In this document: positions 12,355 through 22,591 of the stretch, in pieces
Layout: every line of letters starts with the position of its first letter
Numbering within the stretch: position 1 is the first letter of the stretch
NCBI GenBank assembly: GCA_945923775.1
Contig: CAMELR010000027.1
Span: forward strand, 1 to 36,192
Length of the DNA stretch: 36,192 nt
Direction of reading: 5' to 3'
From: an uncultured Clostridia bacterium
GTDB taxonomy: Bacteria > Bacillota > Clostridia > Oscillospirales > Ruminococcaceae
Made by a program: the position numbers and the translations under genes
The notes under the pieces: generated by a model
Seen by the model: only the letters and a program-made list of their open reading frames with translations
Told to the model about the DNA's origin: nothing
Databases searched by the model: none

Positions 12355-12951
12355 ATGAACAGCGAAAAGATCCACAAGATGGTCGGAACCGGCGTTCTGA
12401 CCGCAGTAGTAATCGTCGTATATCTTCTGACGATGGGAATTTCCGTAGGACCGTTCAACATCACGTTTGCTCTTATCCCGATAGTAGTCGGCGCGGCACT
12501 ATACGGCTGGGCGACAGGCGGCTGGCTCGGTCTGGTGTTCGGCGCGATGGTGCTTTTCACCGGCGGCGCGAACGCATTCCTGGTGATCAACGTACCCGGG
12601 ACGATAATCACAGTCCTGGTCAAGGGCGCGGCGGCCGGTCTCGTTCCGGGACTTATCTACAGCGCTCTCGAAAAGAAGAACCGCTGGGCTGCGACAATAT
12701 GCGCGGCTGCGGCAGCTCCGATAGTTAACACCGGAATATTCCTGCTGGGCTGCCTCGCGTTCTTCATGGGAACCATAAACGAATGGGCGGCAGGCGCAGG
12801 CATCGAAAACGCAGGCGTTTACATGATGACGGCTTTCGTCGGCGTGAACTTCCTGGTAGAGCTTGGCGCTAACCTGCTTTTAAGCTCCGTGATAGTAAGA
12901 ATAGTCGACATAGTAAAGAACAAGCTGACCGCAAACAAGGCACGGATATAA
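12355..12951 (+). CDS. panT: ECF transporter S component, probably pantothenate (PanT)
   Basis: A 198-residue integral membrane protein with about six hydrophobic segments and a short basic C-terminus. It fits the substrate-binding S component of energy-coupling-factor transporters, which captures a vitamin and works with shared EcfA/A'/T subunits (not encoded here). The start has AAGGAGG (12338-12344) upstream. Pantothenate is inferred because coaX, the kinase that phosphorylates pantothenate, follows 16 bases later in the same unit; this pairing is common in Firmicutes. The specificity cannot be read from the protein alone. Confidence 0.82.
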   Translation: MNSEKIHKMVGTGVLTAVVIVVYLLTMGISVGPFNITFALIPIVVGAALYGWATGGWLGLVFGAMVLFTGGANAFLVINVPGTIITVLVKGAAAGLVPGLIYSALEKKNRWAATICAAAAAPIVNTGIFLLGCLAFFMGTINEWAAGAGIENAGVYMMTAFVGVNFLVELGANLLLSSVIVRIVDIVKNKLTANKARI

Positions 12952-12967
12952 TTCCAAAGGAGCAGCA

Positions 12968-13735
12968 ATGATACTTGCAATAGACATCGGCAACACAAAT
13001 ATAGTCCTCGGCTGCGCTGACGACGACAAGATACTGTTCCGTGAGCGCCTTGCGACAGTTCAGCGCGAAACCTCGCTTGAATACGCCGTAAAGATAAAGG
13101 CGGCTCTTGATATCAACGGTATCGACCGCGCCGACATCAGCGGCGCTGTGATATCTTCCGTCGTACCGTCTGTAACGAACACCGTAAAGGCGGCGGCTGA
13201 AAAGCTCATCGACGGGAAAATCATGATAGTAGGCCCCGGAATAAAGACCGGGCTGAAAATCCAGATAGACAACCCCGCGCAGCTCGGCAGCGACCTGGTC
13301 GTAGACGCCGTTGCAGGTATCCATGACTACCCGCTGCCGCAGATAATAATTGACATGGGCACCGCGACCACGTTCTCGGTCATCGACAAGGACCGCACCT
13401 ATATCGGCGGACTTATCACCACCGGCGTAGCCGTATCAGCGGACGCCCTCAACTCCCGGACGGCGCAGCTCCCGAAAATCGCCTACGAAAAGCCGAAGCG
13501 CGTAATATGCAGCAACACCGTCGACTGCATAACAAGCGGCATAATGTACTCCAACGCATGCGCGATAGACGGAATAATCGAGCGCATCGAGGAGGAGCTC
13601 GGCGAAAAGGCTACGGTCATCGCAACGGGCGGACTCTCGCAGGTAGTAATACCGCTCTGCCGCCACGAAATCACTTACGATGACGACCTTCTCTTAAAGG
13701 GGCTAATGCTCATCTGGAACAAAAATTCAAAATAA
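12968..13735 (+). CDS. coaX: type III pantothenate kinase
   Basis: A 255-residue CoaX, which makes 4'-phosphopantothenate, the first step of coenzyme A synthesis. It belongs to the ASKHA superfamily: the phosphate-1 loop DIGNTNIVLG is at residues 5-14, ADISGAVISSVVPS follows, the IDMGTATTFSVID block carries the catalytic aspartate, and GGLITTGVAVSADAL and ATGGLS close the ATP site. The length is typical. AAAGGAG precedes the ATG. It is the second gene after the panT-like S component, so uptake and phosphorylation are co-expressed. Confidence 0.97.
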   Translation: MILAIDIGNTNIVLGCADDDKILFRERLATVQRETSLEYAVKIKAALDINGIDRADISGAVISSVVPSVTNTVKAAAEKLIDGKIMIVGPGIKTGLKIQIDNPAQLGSDLVVDAVAGIHDYPLPQIIIDMGTATTFSVIDKDRTYIGGLITTGVAVSADALNSRTAQLPKIAYEKPKRVICSNTVDCITSGIMYSNACAIDGIIERIEEELGEKATVIATGGLSQVVIPLCRHEITYDDDLLLKGLMLIWNKNSK

Positions 13736-13759
13736 ACATACTGACCTTACAATACACAA

Positions 13760-13787
13760 AATTGCTGCCGGCTTTCCGGCAGCAATT
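13760..13787. terminator. bidirectional intrinsic terminator
   Basis: AATTGCTGCCGG (13760-13771) pairs perfectly with CCGGCAGCAATT (13776-13787) around CTTT. It is followed by a T-rich stretch on the plus strand. It separates the convergent coaX and rimI genes. Confidence 0.92.
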
Positions 13788-13793
13788 CTTGTT

Positions 13794-14213
13794 TTATAAG
13801 GGTCTGCGGTATATCACCGCGTCGTCGTCCGGGTAGTAGTTCCGGCGGAGCGCTATCTTTTCGTAGCCGCTCTTTTCGTATAGCGCTATCGCCCCGGCGT
13901 TCCTGCTGCGAACCTCGAGGAAGCAGCATACCGCGCCGCGCTCCCGCATTTTTGAGTGCAGCTCGGTCAGGAGGCGCTCCGCTATGCCCTGCCTACGGAA
14001 TTCCGGCAGCGTCGCTATCTGGAACAGCTCCGCTTCATCTGCCGCGACCCTTCCCAGCGCGAACCCCGCGACAGCTCCGCCGCGCTCCTCTGTAACTAGG
14101 ATATTCAGCGGGCTGTTTAGCTCCGACAGCAGCGTATCCGCCGTCCAGCTTCCGTGGAAACACTCCTGTTCTATCGCGTTTATCTGCGCGAACCGCTCGT
14201 CAGTGGGCTTCAT
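13794..14213 (-). CDS. rimI: ribosomal protein S18-alanine N-acetyltransferase, GNAT family
   Basis: A 139-residue GNAT acetyltransferase. The acetyl-CoA loop is LPEFRRQGIAERLL. The block FLEVRSRNAGAIALYEKSGY and the RRNYYPDDDAVIY ending are the features by which RimI, acetylator of the S18 N-terminus, is usually recognised. The ATG at 14213 overlaps the 3' end of polA by 14 bases and uses a GGAGG about 12 bases upstream. An in-frame start 45 bases further up would only add residues inside polA. RimI commonly sits with tsaB and tsaD; here it is the last gene of the nadE-polA unit. A different protein substrate is possible. Confidence 0.85.
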   Translation of the reverse strand: MKPTDERFAQINAIEQECFHGSWTADTLLSELNSPLNILVTEERGGAVAGFALGRVAADEAELFQIATLPEFRRQGIAERLLTELHSKMRERGAVCCFLEVRSRNAGAIALYEKSGYEKIALRRNYYPDDDAVIYRRPL

Positions 14214-16740
14214 ACCAGCTTCTGCCCTCCTTTGCGTCGGCGGTGAGGGGTACGGCAAGCTTTACTGCGCCCTGCATTTCCTCGGTGAGTATCTGCGCCG
14301 CCTTGTCCGCCTGCGCCTCCGGAGCCTCAACGATCAGCTCATCGTGAACCTGGAGTATCAGCTTTGCCTCGGGAAGCTCCTCTTTCAGCCTGCGGTATAC
14401 GCGTATCATAGCTATCTTGATGATATCCGCAGCCGTGCCCTGTATCGGAGTGTTCATCGCGATACGCTTTCCCAGAGCCTTCACGGTCTTGTTGGTTGAG
14501 AGTATCTCCGGGATAAAGCGCTTCCTGCCGAACATCGTGACCGCCCAGCCGTCCTTTTCCGCGCTTGCGGTAACTTTGTCCATATACGCTTTCACGCCGG
14601 AATAATGGGTCAGGTAGTCGTCAATGTACCGCTTCGCCTCGGGGACTGACACGTTGATATCCTTTGCAAGCGAGAACGCGCCTATGCCGTACACAATGCC
14701 GAAATTGACCGCCTTCGCGCTGCGGCGCTGCTCCGGTGTGATACGCTCCGGCGGGACATTCAGGACGCTCGCTGCGGTCTCGGTGTGGATATCTCCGCCC
14801 TCGCAGAAGGTCTTTATCATCGCCTTGTCGCCGGAAAGGTGTGCCAGTACGCGCAGCTCTATCTGGCTGTAGTCCGCGTCGGCAAGCATTCTGCCCTCCC
14901 CCGCGACAAAGAACCTGCGGAAATTCCTGCCTATCTCGGTGCGCACCGGAATGTTCTGTATATTCGGCTCCGCAGAGGAAATACGCCCGGTGCGGGTTTC
15001 GGTCTGCTTGAATGTGGTGTGCATTCTGCCGTCCGGAGAAACCGCCGCTTCAAGCCCCTTGACGTAGGTGTTGTAGAGCTTCGTGAGCGTTCTGTAGTCG
15101 AATATCAGCGGAATTATCGGGTGCCTGCCGCGCAGCCCCTCCAGCGTATCCGCGTCGGTGGAGTAACCCGTCTTGCGCTTCTTCCCGGCGGGAAGTCCCA
15201 GTTCCTCGAAAAGTACAACGCTGAGCTGCTTCGGCGAACCGATATTGAACTCGTGCCCCGCTTCCTCGTAGATATCCTGCTCGATCTCCTTTATCTTCGG
15301 CTGGAGCGCTTCCCCGAACTCCCGCAGCGCCTCTGTGTCCAGCTTCACGCCCTCTATCTCCATGGAGCTCAGGACCTCGGCAAGGGGTATCTCGATGTCA
15401 GACAGAACGCCGTACATCTCCTGCTGGTGTATTTTCTCCCACAGAGCGCGGTTCAGCAGAAACAGCGACTCCCCGAGCCGCTCCGCGCTGTAGGTCACGC
15501 CGTATTCCGCGCAGAGGCGCTCAACGGTGTAGTCGCTGGAATTTACGTTCAGCAGGTACCCGGCAAGCGCCGCGTCGAACACCACGTTTTTAAGCTCCAT
15601 GCCGTTTTTCATGCAGTAGGAATACAGCGCCTTCGCGTCGTCGGTGCGCTTGGGGGCTTCGGAAGCCAGGATAGCCGCCGCGCCCTCCTGCGGCTTCCCC
15701 GCGAGAAACACGCGTACTTCCCCGCCGGAAAACGCCACGTCATACGCCGCCGGGTCGAATTCCGGGATATCGGCTTTTTCCGCGGCTTCAACTGCGGGAG
15801 TCCCGGCATTATCCGGTGTGGGCGCGGTTCCCTCGGAGGCTATCGAAGCTATCGAGGCTAACGCTACCTTCGCCGGGGCGGTCTTATCCAGACCCAGCTT
15901 CTTCATAACGCCGAACATTTCCATTTCAGTGAGGATACCTGCGGCTTCGGCTGGGTTCCCGTCCTTTTTCTCATATGCGGACATGTCAAGCTCCACCGGG
16001 GCTTCAAGAGTTATCTCGGCGAGCTTCCGGCTTAGCTCCGCGCTCTCCCTGCCGTTTTCCAGCTTGGTGCGGACTCCCTTCGTGACCTCTATCGTATCGA
16101 GGTTCTGGTAGATGTAGTCCACCGTGTGGTACTTCTGGATAAGCCCCAGCGCGGTCTTTTCGCCTACTCCGGGAACTCCCGGGATATTATCGGAGCTGTC
16201 GCCCATCAGGGTCTTGACCTCCAGCATTTCCCGGGGCGTAACGCCGTAGACCTCGGCTATCTTCGCCGGGGTGTAAATGATGTCCTCCTTGTTGGAGGCG
16301 AGCCTTACCGTCACCTTGTCGGTGATAAGCTGGAAGCTGTCGCGGTCTCCCGTGGAGATGGTGCACTCCCCGCCCTGCGATTCAGCGGCATGGGAGAGCG
16401 TTCCGATGATGTCGTCCGCTTCGAAGCCCTCCTTCTCCACGATGGCGACTCCAAGCGCGGTGAGTATCTGCTTGATTATCGGCATCTGCGCGCGCAGCTC
16501 GTCTGGCATTGCGTGGCGGGTACCCTTGTAGTCCGCGTACATCTTGTGCCGGAACGTCGGCGCATGCAGGTCGAACGCCACCGCGATGTGGTCGGGAGCC
16601 TCCTCCTTCATCAGCTTGAGAAATATGTTAAGGAAGCCGGTCAGCGCGTTGGTCGGCATTCCCTTTTTATTCGTGAGCACGCGTATCCCGTAGAATGCGC
16701 GGTTCATTATGCTGTTTCCATCTATTACAAGCAGCTTCAT
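14200..16740 (-). CDS. polA: DNA polymerase I
   Basis: An 846-residue PolA used in repair and Okazaki-fragment processing. The N-terminal 5' nuclease domain (about 1-290) keeps its acidic sites: LLVIDGNS, FEADDIIGT, TGDRDSFQL and MGDSSDNIPGVPGVG. The middle 3'-5' exonuclease-like domain (about 330-440) lacks the DxE motif and is degenerate, as in many Firmicutes, so no proofreading is expected. The polymerase domain shows motif A DADYSQIELR, motif B RRSAKAVNFGIVYG and motif C QVHDELIVEA. A low-complexity Ala/Ser/Ile/Pro linker (with ASIASIAS) joins nuclease and exonuclease-like parts. The ATG at 16740 lies just after the stop of the preceding gene and GGAG precedes it. Confidence 0.97.
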   Translation of the reverse strand: MKLLVIDGNSIMNRAFYGIRVLTNKKGMPTNALTGFLNIFLKLMKEEAPDHIAVAFDLHAPTFRHKMYADYKGTRHAMPDELRAQMPIIKQILTALGVAIVEKEGFEADDIIGTLSHAAESQGGECTISTGDRDSFQLITDKVTVRLASNKEDIIYTPAKIAEVYGVTPREMLEVKTLMGDSSDNIPGVPGVGEKTALGLIQKYHTVDYIYQNLDTIEVTKGVRTKLENGRESAELSRKLAEITLEAPVELDMSAYEKKDGNPAEAAGILTEMEMFGVMKKLGLDKTAPAKVALASIASIASEGTAPTPDNAGTPAVEAAEKADIPEFDPAAYDVAFSGGEVRVFLAGKPQEGAAAILASEAPKRTDDAKALYSYCMKNGMELKNVVFDAALAGYLLNVNSSDYTVERLCAEYGVTYSAERLGESLFLLNRALWEKIHQQEMYGVLSDIEIPLAEVLSSMEIEGVKLDTEALREFGEALQPKIKEIEQDIYEEAGHEFNIGSPKQLSVVLFEELGLPAGKKRKTGYSTDADTLEGLRGRHPIIPLIFDYRTLTKLYNTYVKGLEAAVSPDGRMHTTFKQTETRTGRISSAEPNIQNIPVRTEIGRNFRRFFVAGEGRMLADADYSQIELRVLAHLSGDKAMIKTFCEGGDIHTETAASVLNVPPERITPEQRRSAKAVNFGIVYGIGAFSLAKDINVSVPEAKRYIDDYLTHYSGVKAYMDKVTASAEKDGWAVTMFGRKRFIPEILSTNKTVKALGKRIAMNTPIQGTAADIIKIAMIRVYRRLKEELPEAKLILQVHDELIVEAPEAQADKAAQILTEEMQGAVKLAVPLTADAKEGRSWYEAH

Positions 16741-16743
16741 GCT

Positions 16744-17322
16744 TTATTCTCCTTTGAATTTCGGCATAGTCGGGATATCCGTCATGCGGATATCGTCAAG
16801 CACGCGGTGATCCAGCTTTTTCAGCATGAACAGCGTGCAGGTGCCGGTGAATGCTCCGCCAATCACCGCCGAGGCTGTAAGTATCGGTGTGTAGGCGAGC
16901 ACCAGAATGTTCCCGTAGATTATCACTGCGGTGAGCATCTGTCCGGCGATATGTGCCAGCGCTCCCATGATACCGACCAGCGGCAGCCAGTTCTCCCGGC
17001 TCTCACCGGGGAGGAGCTTCCTCATCAGCAGCATGACTCCCAGCGCGCAGATGCCGCCCATCACTCCGTAGAACAGGTTCATGACCTGTCCGGTGATGAA
17101 CGCCGCCACAAAGCAGCGCAGTATCACAACGATCATCACATCTCCGGAGCGCCACTTCCCGCCTATGTAGAGCATAAACATCGTGACGATGTTTCCAAGC
17201 CCGACCCTCACGCCGGGTATCGCGCATATAGGCGGCAGGAACGATTCAACTGCGGAAAGCACCGCCGCAATGCATATAAACAGCGCACAAAGCGCGACTT
17301 TTCTAACCTTGAGTGCTTTCAC
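16744..17322 (-). CDS. Gx transporter family / heptaprenyl diphosphate synthase component I-like membrane protein
   Basis: A 192-residue membrane protein with about five to six hydrophobic segments. It matches the family named Hpre_diP_synt_I or Gx transporter: AVESFLPPI, the conserved PGVRVGLGNIVTMFMLY block, and HIAGQMLTAVIIY. Despite the name, such proteins resemble ECF-type S components more than an enzyme, so a transport role is plausible and the prenyl-synthase label is doubtful. The start is a GTG at 17322 with GGAGG nine bases before it, inside the end of the upstream gene (20-base overlap). polA follows almost directly. The substrate is unknown. Confidence 0.8.
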   Translation of the reverse strand: MKALKVRKVALCALFICIAAVLSAVESFLPPICAIPGVRVGLGNIVTMFMLYIGGKWRSGDVMIVVILRCFVAAFITGQVMNLFYGVMGGICALGVMLLMRKLLPGESRENWLPLVGIMGALAHIAGQMLTAVIIYGNILVLAYTPILTASAVIGGAFTGTCTLFMLKKLDHRVLDDIRMTDIPTMPKFKGE

Positions 17323-17959
17323 CCGAATGCACCTCCGTCGTATTCTCCTGTGCGGAACGGCTGCTCCGCGAATTCATTATGCCGGACACCTTCTCCGCGA
17401 TCAGCATAAGCTCGGAAGGCTCCGGCGGCTTCGGAGGCTCGACCGGCTCCGGTTCTGCCTCGGGCATGATAGCCGCTTCCGGCTCTCCGGTGAACGTGTA
17501 GTCCCCGGCGCTTATCTTAGCCGCCGGATACGCAGCCAGCCAGTCGCGCAGATGACCCGCAGCAAGGCTGACCGCCGCCGCTGCCGAAGCCGCCAGCATG
17601 ACAAATCCGCAGACCGCGAACACAGCGCCGTTTCCGCTTACGATAAAGCAAATCAGCGCATAGACAAGGTTCAGCGCGCAGCTTACCAGGCGTATGACAG
17701 GCTCCCCGGCGACCGCCATAAGCGCCGCCGTCACGGAAGCCGCCGCGCCGATCGCAAGCGCCAGCCCGGTGATAACTCCGCCCATGGCGAAGCCGCACAC
17801 AGCGCACACTAACGCCGCCGCACACTGAATATAAAAGCACGCATGCACAGTCCTTCGGAGCGCGCCGACCCTCCTCTGCCTTGCAGAAACAAAGTCGGAG
17901 ACCACGCTCTTTCCGTCGGATTCAAAATGTATGAGCCGCTTTTTTATCCCGTCCAGCAT
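17303..17959 (-). CDS. hypothetical membrane protein
   Basis: A 218-residue protein that I do not recognise. It has a basic N-terminal stretch with an RQRRVGALRRTVH block, then about four Ala/Val/Gly-rich membrane segments between residues 40 and 140. A Pro/Glu-rich linker (EPEPVEPPKPPEP) and a polar C-terminal helix follow. GGAGG lies five bases before the ATG. It starts 24 bases after nadE ends and overlaps the next gene by 20 bases, so it is part of the nadE-polA unit. The tail looks cytoplasmic and could be an interaction arm; that is inference. Confidence 0.75.
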   Translation of the reverse strand: MLDGIKKRLIHFESDGKSVVSDFVSARQRRVGALRRTVHACFYIQCAAALVCAVCGFAMGGVITGLALAIGAAASVTAALMAVAGEPVIRLVSCALNLVYALICFIVSGNGAVFAVCGFVMLAASAAAAVSLAAGHLRDWLAAYPAAKISAGDYTFTGEPEAAIMPEAEPEPVEPPKPPEPSELMLIAEKVSGIMNSRSSRSAQENTTEVHSGESTQG

Positions 17960-17983
17960 AATTACCTCCAGAAATTATAAGGC

Positions 17984-19897
17984 TCAGAGCCTGTTGACTT
18001 CCTCCAGCCACAGCGCCGCGGAAGCGTCGCTGGGCATTCTCCAGTCGCCCCGGGGCGAAAGTGTGACAGAACCCACCTTCACGCCGTCCGGCAGGCAGCT
18101 CCGCTTGAACTGCTGCGAGAAGAACCTGCGATAGAACGTCCTGAGCCACTTGAGGATAGTTTCCCGGTCGTAGCTTCCATCAAACGCGTACTCCGCCAGG
18201 CGGAAAACCTTGCTGGGCGGGAAGCACCAGCGTATCCCGTTGTACAGGAAGAAATCGTGCAGCTCATACGGACCTACCAGGTCCTCGGTTATCTGGGCGA
18301 TGTCGCCGTTTTCGTCCGCCGGGAGAAGCTCCGGGCTTACCGGCGTATCGTAAATGCTCATCAGGACTTCGCGGAGGTCTGCGTCACCGACGGTTCCCGC
18401 GTAGTACTTCACGATGTGCCGAACCAGCGTTTTCGGAACGGAAGCGTTCACGCCGTACATAGACATGTGGTCGCCGTTGTAGGTAGCCCAGCCGAGCGCA
18501 AGCTCCGAAAGGTCTCCGGTGCCTATTACCATGCCGTTTTCAGCATTTGCGAGATCCATAAGTATCTTGGTGCGCTCACGGGCCTGGCCGTTTTCGTACA
18601 CCACATTGTGGTTGTTCTCGTCATGACCGATATCCTTGAAGTGCTGCTTTACCGAATCCGCAATATCTATCACGCGCAGCCTTGTCCCGAGCAGCTCGCA
18701 GAGCCGCTCCGCATTGCTGCGGGTTCGCTTTGTCGTGCCGAAGCAGGGCATTGTGACCGCCAGTATATCCGACGCGGGTCTGCCGAGGAGCTTCATAGCC
18801 TCCACGCACACAAGCAGCGCAAGCGTGGAATCCAGCCCGCCGGAAATCCCGATCACCAGCGTTTTCGCGTTCGTGTGGCGGACGCGCTTTTCAAGCCCGT
18901 GCGCCTGCATTGTGAGGATATCCTCGCAGCGCTTGTCGGTCTCTGCCGAGGTATTCGGAACGAACGGAGTGCGGCGCACTATTCGGGTAAGCTCTGCGGG
19001 TTTTATTTCCATATCGAACGGAATACGGCGCATTCCCGGGCGCAGACCTCCCACGAAGCTCGTGTTGCGGCGGCGTTCGGAAGCAAGCTTCTGGACGTCT
19101 ATCTCGGTAACGGTAAGCCCTGTTGAATACAGCCTGCTCTCCGCGAGGACTATTCCGTTTTCGGCGATTATATCGTGCCCGCTGAACACAAGATCCTGCG
19201 TGCTTTCACCGGAGCCTGCGCTTGCATACACGTACCCGCACAGCAGCCGCGCGGACTGGCTGTTCACAAGCTCGCGGCGGTAGGAATCCTTGCCGATGGT
19301 CTCGTTGCTGGCGGAGAGATTCGCGATGAGGGTCGCGCCTCCGAGCGCGAGGGAAATGCTCGGAGGCTCCGCATCCCAGAGATCCTCGCAGATCTCCGCT
19401 GCGAACACCAGCTCGGGAATCTCGCGGCACTCGAACAGCAATCCAAGCCCGAACGGAACGCTCTCCCCGAAAAGCTCGATATCGTACTCTCCCTCCGGGG
19501 CGGCGGTGAAATGCCGCTTCTCGTAGAATTCGTTGTAGTTCGGAAGGAACTTCTTCGGCACAACGCCGAGTATCTTCCCGTCCTTCATTACAACGGCGCA
19601 GTTGTAAAGCTCCCCGCGGAACCTCAGCGGACAGCCCACGGCAATGAGCATATCAAGCCCGGCGGAGTGCTCCGTGATATCCTTCAGCACGTTCAGAGCG
19701 CCGTCAAGCAGGGTCTGCTGAAAAAACAGATCCTGACAGGTGTAGCCGGTAATGCACAGCTCCGGCAGAACGAGCACTCTAACTCCCTGCTCGTGAGCCT
19801 TATCTATCAGCGCCTTTATACGGGCGCAGTTATAGCCGCAGTCTGCAACCTTGATGTCAGGCGTTCCCGCGGCGGTCTTTACAAATCCGTCCTTCAT
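17984..19897 (-). CDS. nadE: glutamine-dependent NAD(+) synthase
   Basis: A 637-residue NadE that converts deamido-NAD to NAD with ammonia from glutamine, the last step of NAD synthesis. The N-terminal nitrilase-type glutaminase domain has its triad: Glu46 in LPELCITGY, Lys115 or Lys116 in VVPKKFLPNY, and Cys170 in AAEICEDLWD. The C-terminal synthetase domain begins with the P-loop ISGGLDST, and a later GTGDLSELALGW block is typical. The start at 19897 is supported by AAGGAG seven bases upstream; an earlier in-frame ATG at 19945 has no ribosome site. It leads the unit nadE, membrane protein, Gx protein, polA, rimI. Confidence 0.97.
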   Translation of the reverse strand: MKDGFVKTAAGTPDIKVADCGYNCARIKALIDKAHEQGVRVLVLPELCITGYTCQDLFFQQTLLDGALNVLKDITEHSAGLDMLIAVGCPLRFRGELYNCAVVMKDGKILGVVPKKFLPNYNEFYEKRHFTAAPEGEYDIELFGESVPFGLGLLFECREIPELVFAAEICEDLWDAEPPSISLALGGATLIANLSASNETIGKDSYRRELVNSQSARLLCGYVYASAGSGESTQDLVFSGHDIIAENGIVLAESRLYSTGLTVTEIDVQKLASERRRNTSFVGGLRPGMRRIPFDMEIKPAELTRIVRRTPFVPNTSAETDKRCEDILTMQAHGLEKRVRHTNAKTLVIGISGGLDSTLALLVCVEAMKLLGRPASDILAVTMPCFGTTKRTRSNAERLCELLGTRLRVIDIADSVKQHFKDIGHDENNHNVVYENGQARERTKILMDLANAENGMVIGTGDLSELALGWATYNGDHMSMYGVNASVPKTLVRHIVKYYAGTVGDADLREVLMSIYDTPVSPELLPADENGDIAQITEDLVGPYELHDFFLYNGIRWCFPPSKVFRLAEYAFDGSYDRETILKWLRTFYRRFFSQQFKRSCLPDGVKVGSVTLSPRGDWRMPSDASAALWLEEVNRL

Positions 19898-19950
19898 TCT
19901 TCTGCTCCTTTTGTGCCACAGTAAGCACTTTATATTGTTATCCATTTTAT

Positions 19951-19979
19951 ATTATATACGTTTTTCATCTGAAAATCAA
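19951..19979 (-). promoter_or_regulatory. sigma-A promoter of the nadE-polA operon
   Basis: TTGATT (19979-19974), 17 bases, TATAAT (19956-19951) on the minus strand, about 55 bases before the nadE ATG. Confidence 0.85.
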
Positions 19980-20010
19980 GAGCAGTACACGGATTTTTAA
20001 CATTTTATAT

Positions 20011-20042
20011 AAAAATCCCCGCAGCCGTGTGACTGCGGGGAT
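20011..20042 (-). terminator. intrinsic terminator of guaB
   Basis: ATCCCCGCAG (20015-20024) pairs with CTGCGGGGAT (20033-20042) and the minus strand continues into TTTTTATAT. It lies 22 bases after the guaB stop. Confidence 0.92.
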
Positions 20043-20064
20043 AATTGAATTCGATTCAGTGATA

Positions 20065-21549
<1,485 letters not shown>

Positions 21550-21657
21550 TCACTTTCTCGATCCGTTTCTGATTTGCGCAGGTATTCCTGCGTCTTTCTC
21601 ATTTTCTGGAACATTGTCCTCAATAAGGAAAAAAGCCGCTGAATGCATAAGCATCAT
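21550..21657 (-). CDS. possible guaB leader peptide (35 residues)
   Basis: A short frame starts MMLMHSAAFFLIED and ends with TGA inside the guaB ribosome site (TGAGGAT). Its first codons lie within the leader terminator hairpin. I see no convincing ribosome site before the ATG pair at 21657/21654, so it may not be translated. If it is, ribosome movement would open the hairpin and couple to guaB. Conservation of the amino-acid frame would be the deciding evidence. Confidence 0.3.
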   Translation of the reverse strand: MMLMHSAAFFLIEDNVPENEKDAGIPAQIRNGSRK

Positions 21658-21664
21658 GGCTTTT
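21629..21664 (-). terminator. leader terminator hairpin (putative guaB attenuator)
   Basis: On the minus strand AAAAGCC (21664-21658) pairs with GGCTTTT (21637-21631), with an inner GATGC/GCATT stem and a run of T (21634-21629). It looks like an intrinsic terminator placed about 45 bases after the transcription start and 90 before the guaB ATG. A second hairpin, UUCGGG/CCCGAA (21694-21689 with 21678-21673), precedes it and may be the sensing part. Confidence 0.6.
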
Positions 21665-21708
21665 AGTTCCGTTTCGGGGAAATGTCCTCCCGAAGATATA
21701 TTGTAAAT

Positions 21709-21737
21709 ATTATATCACTAAACCGCTTTTTTTTCAA
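21709..21737 (-). promoter_or_regulatory. sigma-A promoter of guaB
   Basis: TTGAAA (21737-21732), 17 bases, TATAAT (21714-21709) on the minus strand. The end of the spacer and the -10 box (TAGTGATATAATA) are identical to those of the pyrG promoter. Confidence 0.85.
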
Positions 21738-21842
21738 GCGCAAACCAGGAGAAAAGTATACAAATATCAAGCCTGAATTCGCCGCGATTTCGGAAATTTT
21801 CACGCTTTCCCTGAAAATCTCGAAAAAATCTTCCCCAGCTTA

Positions 21843-21871
21843 TTGACGAAAAAAGATATTTATTATAGAAT
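21843..21871 (+). promoter_or_regulatory. sigma-A promoter of the rpe-rnf operon
   Basis: TTGACG (21843-21848), 17 bases, TAGAAT (21866-21871). The rpe ATG is about 65 bases downstream. The 21538-21937 gap holds this promoter, the divergent guaB promoter and the guaB leader. Confidence 0.7.
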
Positions 21872-21937
21872 ATATGTGTATGGGTATTTTATGCCCTCTG
21901 AAAAATGTATGAAATTCACAGATAAGGAAATGATAAT

Positions 21938-22591
21938 ATGATAAAGACCTCTGCTTCGCTGCTTGCCTGCGACCTCGCGGATATATCCGGGGAGCTCTCG
22001 CGCTGCAAGACGGCGAATGTCGACTGGATACACTTCGACGTAATGGACGGCGCGTTCGTCGATCAGATAACCTACGGCAGCCCGGTGCTGAAATGCGTCC
22101 GCAGAGCAACGGATATGTTCCTCGACGTGCACCTGATGGTGAACGACCCGGCGAGCCAGATAAAGTTCTTCGCGGAAGCCGGCGCCGATCTCATCAGCTT
22201 CCACCTCGAGAGCCGCAGCGACCCACGCCGGACACTGGAGCTGATACGCTCCTTCGGCGTAAAATCCGCGCTCGCGGTGAAGCCTGGGACCCCCATCGAG
22301 GAAGCGTTCCCGCTTGTGGAGCTGTGCGACATGGTTCTCGTGATGACCGTCGAGCCGGGCTACGGAGGGCAGGCGTTCATTCCGGAAACGCTGGATAAGA
22401 TACGCGCTCTGCGCAGCTTCGCCGGAGATTCCCTCGACATCGAAGTCGACGGCGGCATAAACAGCAAGACCGCTCCTCTGGTAAAGGAAGCCGGCGCGAA
22501 CGTCCTGGTTGCCGGGACTGGTCTCTTCAAGGCGGAGGACATGGCGCAGGCTAACTCCCTGCTGAAGGCTCCGCAGAAAGGACAGGCATGA
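21938..22591 (+). CDS. rpe: ribulose-phosphate 3-epimerase
   Basis: A 217-residue TIM-barrel enzyme of the pentose phosphate pathway that interconverts ribulose 5-phosphate and xylulose 5-phosphate. Conserved pieces are SLLACDLA, HFDVMDGAFV with the metal-binding Asp, LDVHLMVNDP, ISFHLES, VMTVEPGYGGQAF and EVDGGIN. AAGGAA precedes the ATG. The stop overlaps the start of the rnfD-like gene (ATGA), so it heads this operon. Metabolic relation to the Rnf-like genes is not obvious. Confidence 0.97.
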   Translation: MIKTSASLLACDLADISGELSRCKTANVDWIHFDVMDGAFVDQITYGSPVLKCVRRATDMFLDVHLMVNDPASQIKFFAEAGADLISFHLESRSDPRRTLELIRSFGVKSALAVKPGTPIEEAFPLVELCDMVLVMTVEPGYGGQAFIPETLDKIRALRSFAGDSLDIEVDGGINSKTAPLVKEAGANVLVAGTGLFKAEDMAQANSLLKAPQKGQA

